From contig OX637403.1 in NCBI GenBank assembly GCA_951799425.1, forward strand, positions 28,365,311-28,429,310: DNA of 64,000 nt. Reading direction: 5' to 3'. Position 1 is the first letter of the stretch; every line of letters begins with the position of its first letter. Shown in pieces: positions 35,514 through 47,479 of the stretch. Made by a program: the position numbers and the translations under genes. Below the pieces are notes generated by a model. That model did not search any database and was not told the DNA's origin. It worked only from the letters and a program-made list of their open reading frames with translations. Source of the DNA: Ilex aquifolium (Eukaryota > Streptophyta > Magnoliopsida > Aquifoliales > Aquifoliaceae).

Positions 35514-38500
35514 CTAGTAATTGTCCGTGCCTAAAGACATTGTGTTACTCGTAAAAAATAAACAAAAAATTCTCCAAAGCAACAACACATACAAATACAT
35601 CAGGAAAAACAAAAATACTAATAGAACCAAATCAAATTTACAATCTTTAAGTAATAAATGAAATCAATAAAATTTTTCTTGTATTCGTCACCATTACCAT
35701 AATCCAATTGAATAACAAAACATAATTATAAACTCAATCCACCCATATAATAAATATCTCAAACAAAAAACTGTCCACAAATGCAACCATCTACATAATA
35801 AAAATAAGTTCCCAAGTTCACCAAATTGAGAAAAAAAATATATCAATTAAATTTAAAAAGAAAATTCCTTCAATAATATAAAGCAATTGCCCAAAATTGG
35901 AAAGCAATTGCCCTTACAACCAACAATTGCCCAAGTGTCGAAACCCACGAACAAAAGTTAACATTTTTGTTGGAAATTACACACTGAATACACAACCATA
36001 GGAGAATTAAGCTAAAAATCTATAATACATCTGAAGCAAAAAACCAATGTGTCTAAAAAATGATGTCAACATTCAAAAGTGTTTCAATGGTTCCTATCCA
36101 AGCAAGCAATTAAATAATAGAAAAGATCAGGAATTCACCTCTGAAATCGATGTGTAATTATGTAAGATCAGTCCTTAACTTTTAAAAGATCAGTCATTGG
36201 TATAACAAAATTTTCAAAAGAAACTGAAAAAAAAAGGGAACTTAAAGACAGTGGAGTGCTGATGGCGTGGTGGGAGCGACGATTGGTTCTTACGCCGCTG
36301 GCAGTGGATGGGTTGCAACACAAAGAGAAATAACATAAAGAGAGGTAGAGGGAGAGGGGGAGACATGTGTACCTGAGTAGTGCAACAATGCGACGCAAGA
36401 AGACAATAGCAAAAAGCGTAGTCAAAATCAACAACGAAACATGCATAATGTAACGCCCCAAATACCACCCTGAACGGCATTACATTATGAAACCATTCTT
36501 GTCATGAGAGCAACTAAATATATATATATATCCATCAAATATGAAACATTTTTAATTTTAACAAAATTTGGGCAGAGTCTCCTTTGTACAGGAAGCTCCA
36601 CCCAAAAATCACAACCTGTGCAATTCTATTAACTTGACCACACAGGGTCCATTTAACCATCCAATAACAATAAAATTTTCTATTTACCATCTATACTATC
36701 CTTAACATTATCCCAAAAGAATAAGCCAAACTAAGGCCATTACAACCCAAAAGAATTACATGAATATATTGCAGCAGAATTTCAAAAGAAACTAGACTTT
36801 ACAATGTTTGTACATATTGGTTCCTAGTCTAGTACAAAAATAAAAGGGGCATCTCTAAATGTCCCACTCGGGATCCAGGTACCCCTCTAATGAGGCTTCC
36901 CCAAGGCCCGGCTCATTAGCGCCAAGCTCCTCCTCTATAGCATAATCTGAAAAATGTTAATTGTAAGGGATGAGCACGAAGCTCTGTAGCAAAATCTTCC
37001 CAAACTCAAACAAGGTTTAGGAAAGTATATAAAACGGTTGGTCTCATTTTCACAAATAGCATATATAACATTTTGAAGGAAAAGCAGGACATTTTAAATA
37101 GATCTCAAGTTTAAGTAGCAATAGTAATCGAAATGGATAAATAAACACCATATACCATTGGTAATTCATTCTACCATGAACCGTTTTCAACAAGTTCTCG
37201 CAGAATCTCATACTTCCCGAAACTCTTGTCAAAACAATTTATGGTACAATGCACGATGACCCACACTGTGTGCCCGATACAACCCACGTTACTAACCCGT
37301 GATCATTAGCGATATGAAAAGTTTATACCCACACGGCGTACAAAGGCGTCTACCCACTCCATGTGGTAGGAAAAGTTCATACCCGCGTGGCATATAAAGA
37401 CGTATACCCATTACATGATACCCGGTCCATTGTAATCCATGTTCGTATCGTACCACCACGCAAGCGATAAAATTTCCACCGGGATAGACTAACCTCTAAC
37501 ACTCTACGGCAATGCTCGAAAGCAATTCAAGTCCATCACAACAATCATACAAGAGATATCATTACAAACATTTTCTCAATTTACCAGAAATCCCAAAATC
37601 CCCAAATTTCACAATTTGTACCATAGCAAAATTGAAGAAAAAGAGCAAGAGATCACCATAAACATCATTTTGTTATACAATATCAAGCACTAATGTTGTG
37701 ATGGTGAAAACAAAGAAAATGTAAAGAGGAAAAATTCATTTTTCTTAAAACTAGGGTTTGAGAATGAAAAAGGGACCTTTAATGGTTATCCAACTACCAC
37801 AATGTTTAAAACATGGCAATAAATGCAAGATGATCAAGAATCAAGTAAATAATAGCAAGTATATATGATTTTGAACCAAAAGAATACATATAATTTAATC
37901 CTAGCCTCAATGTAAGAGAATAGGAAGAAATCCCATACCTTAATGTTCTTGGGAAAAATTAGGGCTTTGATCTTGAATCAACCTTTCAATCTCTTGTTTT
38001 CTCTTGATCTTGTGTTTCTCTCTTTCTCTCTTCCTCTCTTATGTTTTCTAGGGTTTGGAGTGGTGTAATGAAGGCTAAGGAGGTGACAAAAATGTATTTA
38101 TAGTGGAGGAAAAATCGGCTTGTTCGCGACTTAAAATTTCAGATTTTTACAGTGACTACCGGTAGCTAATTTTGACTACCGGTAGCTCGGGCACACTGGA
38201 CCATTGACTACCGGTAGTTACTACCGGTAGTTGATCCCAGATTTTGCCTACTTCCTTTATTTTTCATTTCTAATCCATTCCAATCTCTTCCAAAACTATC
38301 CCAAACCTCTCCAAAATATATTTCTACCTCAAATCTATTTAGTACAAGTTCTAGGACATAAAATTTCATATTTTCACATACTAAAACTAAATTTCAAATA
38401 TTATTTCCTCGAGTTATACTATATCAACATTTTTACAACTATTATTTGCTATATCTATATATCTATATGCATATATAAAAGAAAATGCGGGGTGTTACAC

Positions 38501-40310
38501 ATAAAGACAATGTATAACTCCGATTAATACATATCGATACGAAAAATCAGCAAATCAGGTGATTAAAGTAAACAACAAATCCGAGAAAAATTCTGATCAA
38601 CCAAGATAACAAATCAAAAAATCACAATACCCCAATTTTTTCACATAACCTTACATAAATAATCAAACCACCAACCATATACCAAATGAATGCATAACTA
38701 ATGCTGTCAACCAAACCATTATTAATGAACCAAATAAACACCAAAAAAAAAATTCAAAATTCACTTCTTGAATTTTTTTTAGTTAATGCCCGTGCTTGAA
38801 AGCACTGTGTAACAAAATAAAAAATAATAATTTTTAAAAAAAATGACCATCAGCACAAATGTCCCTCACAACTCATGTGGTAGCCAAAACACCATCAACC
38901 ATCCACGTCCATATAAAAATCAAACCAGACCACCACCACCAGTTATGTTCTATCCACCACCTCAAGTTAGAAACTTTTTATGGCATTTCATCAAGCAGAA
39001 TCTGTGAGCATGAATTTGGGGCTTTTGGCCGAATAGATTATGGGAACACATTGAGAGAGAGAGATAGAATCTGTGAGCTTGAATTTTTGTTATAATTGTG
39101 TGTAATGTGCGTGTATGTGTGCTGTGTGTTGTGCGTGCTCTGTGTGTGTATGGTATGTTGTGCGTTTATGTGTTGTGCGTGCTCTGTGTGTGGGTGAGAT
39201 GAGTGTGTGCGTATAGTTAGGGGAATAGAGCTAGAGGCATTTTGTCGAACAACTTTTGTGCATGATGTGTGTATGTCCTGTGTGTGTTAAGCAGTCAACA
39301 GAGAGAGAAACAGAGAGAGAGGGAGAGAATTAGAGAGTTGTGAGGTACCTGGTATGCTTGCGCGCAAAATGAGCAGCGGAATGAGAAATGAGCAACATAG
39401 ATACAACAGTCAGAGAGAGAGTCACCTATAAAACCCATGTGGAATATAAAAATCATTAAATTCAATACACCACAGTCAAAAACACAAACACAAAAGCCTT
39501 GTCCACCCAAGCCCTAATTATCAAACAGAATATGAGCAAAACTCTAATAATTAAACAAATTAGGGAAGGCATTAAATAGACCTAGATCATCAAACACAGT
39601 TCGTAGCAATACAATCAACAAATTCCATGAACATAAATAAATAGATAAATGAGGCACCTAATAACATTCAAGAATTCACCAGTGAATGGGTGTTGGCTTT
39701 TGTGAGTGTGTATGTGTGGTGTGCGTGAGTCGAACATCTGTGTGCACAAGCTGTGAGGAACAACAAGAGGGTTTTCGGGTCTTAGAGAAAAAGAGAAAAA
39801 AAGGGAGATAAGATGTGTGTAAGAGAGACACCTGGGCAACTGCTGGCTGTTGTTGGTAGTGGTCGTGGCAGTGGCGTTGCTTCGTAGAAGAGGGCAGCGA
39901 TAGAGAGAGGCATGAGAGAGATATTTGACAGAGGGGGGAATATCTGAGATTGGGAGAGAGAGGCAGAAGTGAGATTGAGATGGATTCCATAAGAGAGATT
40001 TTGGGGATGAGTTTGGAAGGCAGAGATAAAGGCGTGAGAGATTAGGAGAGAGAGGCAGAAGTGAGATTGGGAAATATTTGAGAGATTTCGGATGAGAGAG
40101 AGAGAGGCGTGAGTCAGGAAATGTTGTTGGGTGGGAAAATAAAATTCAGTACTCATTGTAGATCGTCGGATCAGTATTTATGAGATGATTTGAACCGTCT
40201 TTTATGTTGAGATTACATTGTCCGTTGGATGTGTTTATATTTTGTCTCAAAACGATCTGGACCTCTCTTTGTCTCCAAAATTCAAACTCAGCTCTACTTT
40301 ATTATATAGA
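35514..40310 (-). mobile_element. Helitron (non-autonomous), minus orientation, carrying a solo LTR
   Basis: Read on the minus strand, it starts TCTATATAATAAAGTAGAGC (plus 40310) and ends CTAG (plus 35517-35514), inserted between A and T. Other units carry the empty site, for example TTTTAAAACA|TGTTTCTTAT at about 43422-43437. The 4797 bp include a 2051-bp solo LTR. The right part (39.0-40.3 kb) is GA-rich and shared with the related Helitron at 49354. No helicase or replication-initiator gene is present. Several GA-derived open frames are artefacts. Confidence 0.85.
36449..38499 (+). mobile_element. Solo LTR (probably chromovirus/Gypsy) inside the Helitron
   Basis: 2051 bp bounded by TGTAACGCCCC and GGGGTGTTACA, with identical 5-bp repeats CATAA at 36444-36448 and 38500-38504. 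Ends, length and lack of internal coding fit a solo LTR left by recombination of a Gypsy element of the Tekay/Del type; the family is inferred from the ends. It contains a two-copy tandem of about 55 bp near 37315-37430 (GAAAAGTTTATACCCAC...) and four copies of the palindrome CTACCGGTAG at 38155-38232. The + strand orientation is arbitrary. Confidence 0.85.
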
Positions 40311-41282
40311 TGTTTCTTATAAACTTCACAAATATTAACCAAAAGAAAATTAAGGAATACCAATTTCTTTGAGTGGTAGATTCATAAGTTTTTTACCTTC
40401 TAAAGTAACTTTCGTCTAAAGCAATGAAATTTTTAAAATTATCTACTCAATATCAACTAACAGTATTTCTGGTTTTCAATTCTGTCTAAAACAACTTCTG
40501 TCTAAAGCTATTCCATATGAGAGAGAGATTTTGAGAATGAGAGTTTATGAGAGAGAAAAATGGTAAAAAGAGAGATGAAGTATAGAGAGAGATATATATA
40601 GAGTAAAAAGTTACTTTAGAAGAATAGAGACTAGGAGAGGAGATGTGGTCAGGGACGATGGTAGTGGCTTTGAAGACACAGGTAGGAGAGACAAGAATTT
40701 GTACCATTAAAGGAGTCTTTTGGGTTTGGATAGAATAAAAAGTTACCGTTGAAAACTTGATATAAGATTTGAGTCTCCCTTAATTTGGGTCCAAAATAAA
40801 TTTTGCCTTGATTTGATATAAGTTTAGGTCTAATGTTGGAGAAATTTTTTGGGTCATTTTGACTCAAATTTAAATAAGTTTAGATTTGAATCAGGGTTGA
40901 AGATCCTCTTAGAATACACTAATTATATATTTTTTTTTTCGTTGGTCTTGACATGAACATGACACGAATAATAATGACATAACACACGGATCACATGACA
41001 CGAATTGAAACCCCTAATCTATACTATATGAAGTCTCTTTCTTCTTGAGATAATACTTTGATATTTCTATTAACATGGCATCAGATTTGGCCAAGGACCA
41101 GCTAAAATGGTTATGAACATTCACTGAAGCTGATAGAGGACCTAAGCAGTTTTCACAGTTCCCTTCTTTTTTATGTTTTTCAGCTAAGTGGTGCCCAATC
41201 CCTCTTTAACATATTTATTAGCCAGACCATGTTGCCAATAGAAGTTATTAAAATAGAAAGTCTCAAAGCCTCTCCTTTATAG

Positions 41283-41334
41283 ATCCCACATTGAAATTAT
41301 AAGAGAGAAGGCAAGGTAAGCCAAATGCATATAG
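41283..41334 (+). promoter_or_regulatory. USE + TATA promoter of U1-2
   Basis: ATCCCACATTG at 41283-41293 (consensus C changed to T at the tenth base) and GCATATAG at 41327-41334, 29-32 nt before the RNA. Confidence 0.8.
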
Positions 41335-41358
41335 GAGATGGTCGAGCAAATGTAGAAC

Positions 41359-41520
41359 ATACTTACCTGGACAGGGTCAATAGGTGATCAAGAAGGCCTA
41401 TGGCCTAGGTTGGTGACCTCCATTGCACTTGGGAGGGGTGCCCGCCTAAGGTCTGCCCAAGTGGCAGAGCCTATGTCATAATTTGTGATAGTGGGGGCTT
41501 GCGTTCGCGCAGCCCTTACC
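41359..41520 (+). ncRNA. U1: U1 spliceosomal snRNA, copy U1-2
   Basis: About 162 nt starting ATACTTACCTGGACAGGGTC. The 5' splice-site pairing segment, loop I word GATCAAGAAGG, CCTCCATTGCACTTGG, Sm-like ATAATTTGTGATAG and the final hairpin GGGGGCTTGCGTTCGCGCAG are all intact. The 3' end is approximate. Confidence 0.95.
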
Positions 41521-42480
41521 CAACATCTATTTTAAAGATTTTTCCCTCATGAGGATGAGGAATTGGGTTTTTTGTATTGTTTTGCATTCTTAATGGGTCA
41601 TCGTCTGTTATGGCTGTCAATCCTTATTGTGCTTGGCATGTTTAATCTCTTGAGCTGAAACAATGGTGGAATTATTGATTGCACCCATCTCTTTGACAAC
41701 TTCTGGCTTCTGCAAGACCGGTTATAAAGTGACAAAATCATGTTCTCTCTGTCTCTCTATCTCACACACACAAGAAACAAGTATAGCCTGATATTTAGAA
41801 TAAAAATATAATTATTCTTAACTTGATGATATAATTTGGAGACATAATTCACTACTATCATTAGATTAGTAGTGAAATTTCATATAATGTCGAGATCCAC
41901 TACTAATTTAATAATAACGGTGTATTAAGTCTTCAAATTAGGTCTGAATAATATTTTTTTTATATAATCAATCATATGTAATAAATATTAATTAGTTGTT
42001 CAATCAAATAGTCATAATTGAGAATATCTCTTTCTTAATATTCTCTTTGTTATTGTTGAACCCCAGTTCATTGAAAAAAACTTCTTTACTTCCCCCCTTC
42101 TCTCCATTTTAGAACAAAATAGTTTATTCGAGGGGTTAAGGATTTGTCCACTCTAAGACACAACTTTAAGTCTAGTCTCAACAACTACGTAAAAAAAAAA
42201 TTTCTCCAAGAATAAAGCTAGATTCATTGTGTCAATCTAGATGTTGAGAACTGTTGGAGTACATTAACTATAAAATGGGAAACAATTGATTCCATTGTGA
42301 TAAGGATTCCAACATTACCTGAAATGATATGTCTTGAAAACATTAATGCAATTCATAAGCCAACTCTATAAAAGAGAGAGGATCCTATTATCAGTCTGTT
42401 AGTTGTTTAAGAAGATGATAATTCTTTCTAGCTTCCTCAACCACTTGCTTCCCAGAAAAGAAACCTTTCTCAATTAAGCT

Positions 42481-42484
<4 letters not shown>

Positions 42485-42532
<48 letters not shown>
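42485..42532. repeat. (GA)n microsatellite upstream of U2-3
   Basis: About 24 GA repeats at a site that carries a variable GA tract in every unit (about 34570, 48441, 53243 and 58975). Confidence 0.95.
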
Positions 42533-42535
<3 letters not shown>

Positions 42536-42663
42536 TAATTTAAAAACTTAGAAAGATGCCACCACATTTGGCATCTTATTGAAGTGGACAAAAGTAGTGG
42601 GGACCAGGGAAAGACATTGCATAAATAATTGAGGTGAGAAAAGAGATTGTTTTAGCTAAGCCA

Positions 42664-42715
42664 ATCCCACATCGACTACACATGAGAGAGCACCTAACTC
42701 CGCCTTGATATATAA
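42664..42715 (+). promoter_or_regulatory. USE + TATA promoter of U2-3
   Basis: USE ATCCCACATCG at 42664-42674 and TATATAA at 42709-42715, with 34 nt between and 32 nt from TATA to RNA. Confidence 0.9.
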
Positions 42716-42740
42716 GAGAAACGAAACATCAATTCAAAGC

Positions 42741-42936
42741 ATACCTTTCTCGGCCTTTTGGCTAAGATCAAGTGTAGTATCTGTTCTTATCAGTTTAATA
42801 TCTGATACGTGGGACAATGTCCCACACGATATTAAATTAATTTTTTTCAGGGGGAGGGCCCACCACAATAGCTTGCTATTGGGATCCTCGAGTGTCGCCT
42901 TTGCGTTGCACTATTGCATGGGCCTGGCGCACCCCA
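42741..42936 (+). ncRNA. U2: U2 spliceosomal snRNA, copy U2-3
   Basis: Full-length 196 nt with an intact promoter. It differs from U2-2 by GGGCCCACC in place of GGGTCCACC, the form also seen in U2-9. All functional words are intact. Confidence 0.96.
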
Positions 42937-43723
42937 CCAATCCTAGTTCTAATATTTTGAAGAGAGGCAGGACATGGGTGCAACTCAATGCCTATTTCAT
43001 ATCCTAAAGATTCAATGGTGCCGTAGGGATTGATATCTACGTTCACAGTATGTATCTGAAGTTCTGCCATATTCACATCTTGATGACTAAGCTAGAATTT
43101 CCATCTAGAGAGGGGAGGGCGGGGGGAGGGGTTTGGGAGCTAGCCACTAGGTATCTACCCGAATTGATACGTTAACACGAATCTGACACGATACGATTCT
43201 AAAATTGACATAATAAATAATCTAGATTAATATTTGACATTTAAAGCTACTCCAACCAACCATGACTCAAATTTAGATTCAAATTTGAGTAAAAAGTTTG
43301 ATTTGGTATAAAATACTTTAATGGGTAAACTAAAATATTTACTCAAGTATCTCCCATTTTCCTGTCTTCATTCGCTCCCCAATATTAAAAATAAAACAAA
43401 AAAAAAAGCTCTCCAATTTTAAAACATGTTTCTTATAAACTTCACAAATATTAACTAAAAGAAAATTAAGGAATACCAATCTCTTTGAGTGGTAAATTCA
43501 TAAGTTTTTTACCTTCTAATGTAACTTCCGTCTAAAACAATGGAATTTTTAAAAATATCTACTCAATATCAACTAAGAGTATTTCTTATTTTCAATTCTG
43601 TCTAAAACAACTTTTGTCTAAAGCTAATCCATATGAGAGAGAGATTTTGAGAATGAGAGTTTATGAGAGAGAAAAAGGGTAAAAAGAGAGAGATGGAGTA
43701 TAGAGAGATATATATCTATCTAT
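42937..43723. other. Spacer after U2-3
   Basis: Conserved unit spacer: a G-rich run near 43110-43135, the start of the foldback-like segment, then the empty site of the minus-strand Helitron at about 43428. It ends in GA- and TATC-rich repeats where the next Helitron inserted. Confidence 0.6.
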
Positions 43724-45148
43724 CTATACTACTAATAAAAGTACCTTAACATGAAAAACTTTTGATTCACTATTTTACCCTCATAAAAAATTAAAAAGGT
43801 CATTCTATCCTTTCACACTTAATATCTAAATTACCATCATATTCTTATGCATTTAAATCTCTAAATTACATCTAAGATCACTTTTAGTTATATATACCCT
43901 AGATATAAATGTCAATTTTTATAAAACTTTTTGATTGATTATATTACTCTTAAAAACTATATGCGTCATTATAAGTTTTAACAAATATTCAAAAAAGCCT
44001 TCAAAAATTTCATCATATAATATTACTCACCTTATTTATAAAGATAATATTATGACTACATATTTATATTTTATTTTTCATCAAAATGTTTAACCCTTTA
44101 ATTTTTATGATAAAAAATAATGTATATATAGTTTTACATGATTTTTTAGTCGCAGTAAACTTTTCAGACTTTGTTAATATTTTATGTGAAAACTCGATTT
44201 AAAAAAAAAAAATTTAATATGCTTTATAGCATTGTATATTAAATTTGATTCCAATTAACCTAGATAATCCTAAATACAGTAAGATTCCAATATGATTGGT
44301 ATATTGATAATTATTTTTATTTTATTCAATGATTTATAAGTAGAATTTTAATCAAATTAATTTTCTAATTATCTATTCTCTATTTATAATTGTCAATTTT
44401 TATGAAACTTTTTGATTGATTATAATATTCTTAAAAAATATAAGGATTATTTTACATTTTAACAAAATTTTCAAAAAAACCTTCAAAAACTCCATCAATA
44501 TAATAATACTCATCTCATTTATAAAGATAATATCAAGACTACATATGTATATTTTATTTTTTATCAAAATGTTTAACCATTTTATTTTTAAAATAAAAAA
44601 TAATGTATATATAGTTTTACATGATTTTTTAGTCGCAATAAATTTTTTAAACTGTGTTAACATTTTATGTGAAAAACTTGAATTTTTTAAAAATTTTAAT
44701 ATGCTTTATAATATAATATATATTATGATGTTGTATATTAAATTTTATCTCAATTGACCTAACTCTAATCCTAAATACAGTAAGTTTCAATATGATTGGT
44801 ATATTGATAATTATTTTTATTTTATTCAATGATTTATAAGTGGAATCTTAATAAAAAATTTAATTTTCAAACATCACTAAAAAATCACTTTCAATTACAA
44901 AATTATAGAAACAAAATAAAACTTTAATTATTTCTTTTTTTTTTTTATTATTTTTCTTAAAGTTAGAACAATAACTCTTGAAAATATACAAAATTTTCAA
45001 AAATTTTATAGTGGAGCATGAGAGATGAAAAAATAAATTTGGTAAATTTGAGATAATATTTAATTCAAGTACCCATATACCAAATATTTATTTATTAATT
45101 TTTTTAAAAAAAAATTATTCACGTGGAACGCACGTGGTGCATTACTAG
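43724..45148 (+). mobile_element. Helitron (non-autonomous) with internal duplication
   Basis: Starts TCTATACTACTAATAAAAG after an A (43723) and ends CTAG before a T (45149). A 3' hairpin CACGTG-GAACG-CACGTG lies just before ATTACTAG. Units 1 and 4 show the empty site (GATATATATAGAGTAAAAAG near 40596 and 51321). The interior carries a direct duplication with a 480-bp period (GTCAATTTTTAT at about 43912 and 44392). No protein is coded. Confidence 0.92.
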
Positions 45149-45767
45149 TAGAGTAAAAAGTTACTTTAGAAGAATAGAGACTAGGAGAGGAGGTGTGGTC
45201 AGCAATTGTGATAGCGGCTTTGAAGACACAGGTAAGAGAGACAAGAACTTGTTCTATTAAAAGAGTCTTTTGAGTTTGGATAGAATAAAAAGTAACCGTT
45301 GAAAACTAGATATAATATTTGAGTCTTCCTCAATTTGGGTCCAAAATAAATTTTGCCTTGATTTGATATAAGTTTAGGTCTAAGGTTGGAGAAATTTTTT
45401 GGGTCATTTTGATTCAAATTTAAATGAGTTTAGATTTGAGTCAGGGTTGAAGATGCTCTTAGAACACACTATTTATATATATTTTTTCGTAGGTCTTGAC
45501 ATGAACATGACACAAATAATAATGACATAACACATGCATCACATGACACGAATTGAAACCCCTAATCTATACTATATGAAGTATCTTTCTTCTTGAGATC
45601 ATACTTTGATTTTTCTATTAACATGGTATCAGATTTGGCCAAGGACCAGCTAAAATGGATATGAACATTCACTTAAGCTGATAGAGGACCTAAGCAGTTT
45701 TCACAGTTCCCTTCTTTTTTCTGTTTTTCAGCTAAGTGTTGCCCAATCCCTCTTTAACATATTTATT
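45149..45767. other. Conserved spacer of unit 2
   Basis: Array-spacer sequence shared with 40600-41220, 51330-51950 and 54540-55130. It includes the right end of the old foldback (ATTGAAACCCCTAATC). No gene. Confidence 0.6.
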
Positions 45768-45850
45768 AGCCAGACTAGATGTGATAATTTTAACCCATTA
45801 TCTATTAATCCAACAAACTCGTCTATAAATAAATGGGTTGGGTACCTATA

Positions 45851-46461
45851 TCTATATAATAAAGTAGCTTACAATTCAAATCTCAAAAGATAAATAAAAT
45901 GACTTTTACTATTCGCGGTTGAGATCGCTTTAAATTTTACTTTAAAGTTAATCTAATGGCTAATATTAACACCCTAAATTTAATATGAATAATAGGCCCC
46001 TAAGGGTGCGTTTGGAGTGATTTTTTAAAAGTACTTTTAGAAATTATTTCTCATAAATACTTTTAAAAAAATAATAGTATTTGAAACTGCCCCCCACTAC
46101 CTCTACCACTACTACCACGACCACCGCCGCCGTCACCACCGCCACCACCACCGCTATCGTCACCGCCACCACCACCACCCCTGCCACCGCCACCGCCACC
46201 GCCGTCACCATCACCACCATCGTCGCCGCCGCCACCACCACCATCGTCGCCACCACGGTCATTGCCACCCACCACAACCATCACCATCTCCTCCTACCAC
46301 CACCACTGCCGCCCACCATCTCTCACCCCCACTACAAACTGATGCTTAAATTCATTTATCTCTTCTCTATGTTTATGATTTGATTTTGGATATAAATACA
46401 AATATGTTTATTATTTATCATTTTTTATTATACTGTGCCTTCAGGCACATACAATAACTAG
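45851..46461 (+). mobile_element. Small Helitron nested in the hAT element
   Basis: 611 bp starting TCTATATAATAAAGTAGC after an A and ending CTAG before a T. A 7-bp-stem hairpin TGTGCCT-TC-AGGCACA lies at 46434-46449, 12 nt from the end: textbook Helitron termini. The 5' end matches that of the Helitrons at 40310 and 51035. It contains a trinucleotide-rich tract (46090-46330, CCACCA/CCGCCA) whose open frames are low complexity. Confidence 0.88.
46090..46330. repeat. Trinucleotide-rich tract (CCA/CCG)
   Basis: About 240 bp of ACC/GCC/ATC triplets. The open frames on both strands are monotonous Thr/Pro/Ala or Gly/Val/Asp runs and are not genes. Confidence 0.85.
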
Positions 46462-47241
46462 TTAATTAATATGGGTTCTAAATGAGTTGGGTAATATGAT
46501 TCATTTTAATTAAGCAGGTTAATATGAATTACAAATGGGTACCCATTGGGTTGAATATTTATCTGTTTATTAAATAATACAAGTAATAAAATTAAATAAA
46601 TATACTAATATACCAAAAAATACACATTATTACACCAAAAAATATACACATATACACTAATACACTAAAACATACACACACTAGTACACAAAAAACACAC
46701 ACACTAATACAACACACATGATCCACGGGTCGACCCACGACCCATGGGTTGACCCACGACCCCATGAGTTGACCCATAACCCATGGTTCGACCCATGACT
46801 CACGACCCATGGACCATCCCATAGCCCACAATTGACCTCAACCCATTATGTGTGTATTTTTTTTATTAAATTTGTTTAAGTTTTTGTGTTAGTATATGTG
46901 TGTGTATTTTTGGTGTATTAGTGTGTATTTTAGTGTATTAGTGTGTATATTTTTAATACATTAGTTTGTGTGTGTTTTGGTGTATTAGTGTGTGTATGTG
47001 TGTTTTGGTGTACTAATGTGTCTATTAAGAATTTTAATTATTTTATGGTTTAATCGGTTTAACCCAACCCGTTATAAACTCAACCCATTATAACCCATTT
47101 ACTAGGTGAGTGAAAAATGGATTGGATTTATTTTAACCCAACCCATAACCAACCCAACCCACCCATTTGCCACCCCTAAGCCAGACTATGTTACCAATAG
47201 AAGTTATTAAACTAGAAAGTCTCAAAGCCTCCCCTTTATAG

Positions 47242-47293
47242 ATCCCACATAGAAACTATAAGAGAGAAGGCAAGGTAAGCCAAATGCATATAG
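47242..47293 (+). promoter_or_regulatory. Degenerate USE + TATA of U1-3
   Basis: ATCCCACATAG at 47242-47252 (the CG core end changed to AG) and GCATATAG at 47286-47293. The altered USE may lower expression of this copy. Confidence 0.75.
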
Positions 47294-47317
47294 GAGATGG
47301 TCAAGCAAATGTAGAAC

Positions 47318-47479
47318 ATACTTACCTGGACAGGGTCAATAGGTGATCAAGAAGGCCTATGGCCTAGGTTGGTGACCTCCATTGCACTTGGGTGGGGTGC
47401 CCGCCTAAGGTCTGCCCAAGTGGCAGAGCCTATGTCATAATTTGTGATAGTGGGGGCTTGCGTTCGCGCAGCCCTTACC
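47318..47479 (+). ncRNA. U1: U1 spliceosomal snRNA, copy U1-3
   Basis: About 162 nt, essentially identical to U1-2. One visible difference is CTTGGGTGGGGTGCC for CTTGGGAGGGGTGCC in the stem III region. The 5' splice-site pairing segment and last hairpin are intact. Confidence 0.94.

Larger units (their letters stand above)
33325..41239 (+). repeat. Array unit 1 (U1-1 to U2-2 plus downstream spacer)
   Basis: The unit is taken from the conserved AGAAGTTATTAAACTAGAAA block upstream of each U1 USE to the next such block. It is 7915 bp long but contains a 4797-bp Helitron; without it, 3118 bp remain. This matches the other units, which shows tandem duplication of one U1-U2 cassette. Confidence 0.85.
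45776..47178. mobile_element. Non-autonomous hAT element, 8-bp target duplication
   Basis: 1403 bp from TAGATGTGATAA to TTTGCCACCCCTA. Identical 8-bp repeats AGCCAGAC flank it at 45768-45775 and 47179-47186; other units carry this site once (AGCCAGACCATGTTGCC). The interior has AACCCATTA/GGGTTGGG words in both orientations, many TACACTAATACAC-type repeats, and a nested Helitron. No transposase. Confidence 0.92.
41240..47198 (+). repeat. Array unit 2 (U1-2 to U2-3 plus downstream spacer)
   Basis: 5959 bp. It contains a 1425-bp Helitron (43724-45148) and a 1403-bp hAT (45776-47178); about 3.13 kb remain without them, the same as the other units. Confidence 0.85.

Noticed and set aside
44400-44757. 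AT-rich frames on both strands
   Set aside because: Low-complexity Ile/Lys/Phe sequence in the duplicated interior of a Helitron, without domains.
46044-46383. Thr/Pro/Ala- and Gly/Val/Asp-rich frames on both strands
   Set aside because: Products of the trinucleotide tract inside a Helitron; no start context or domain.
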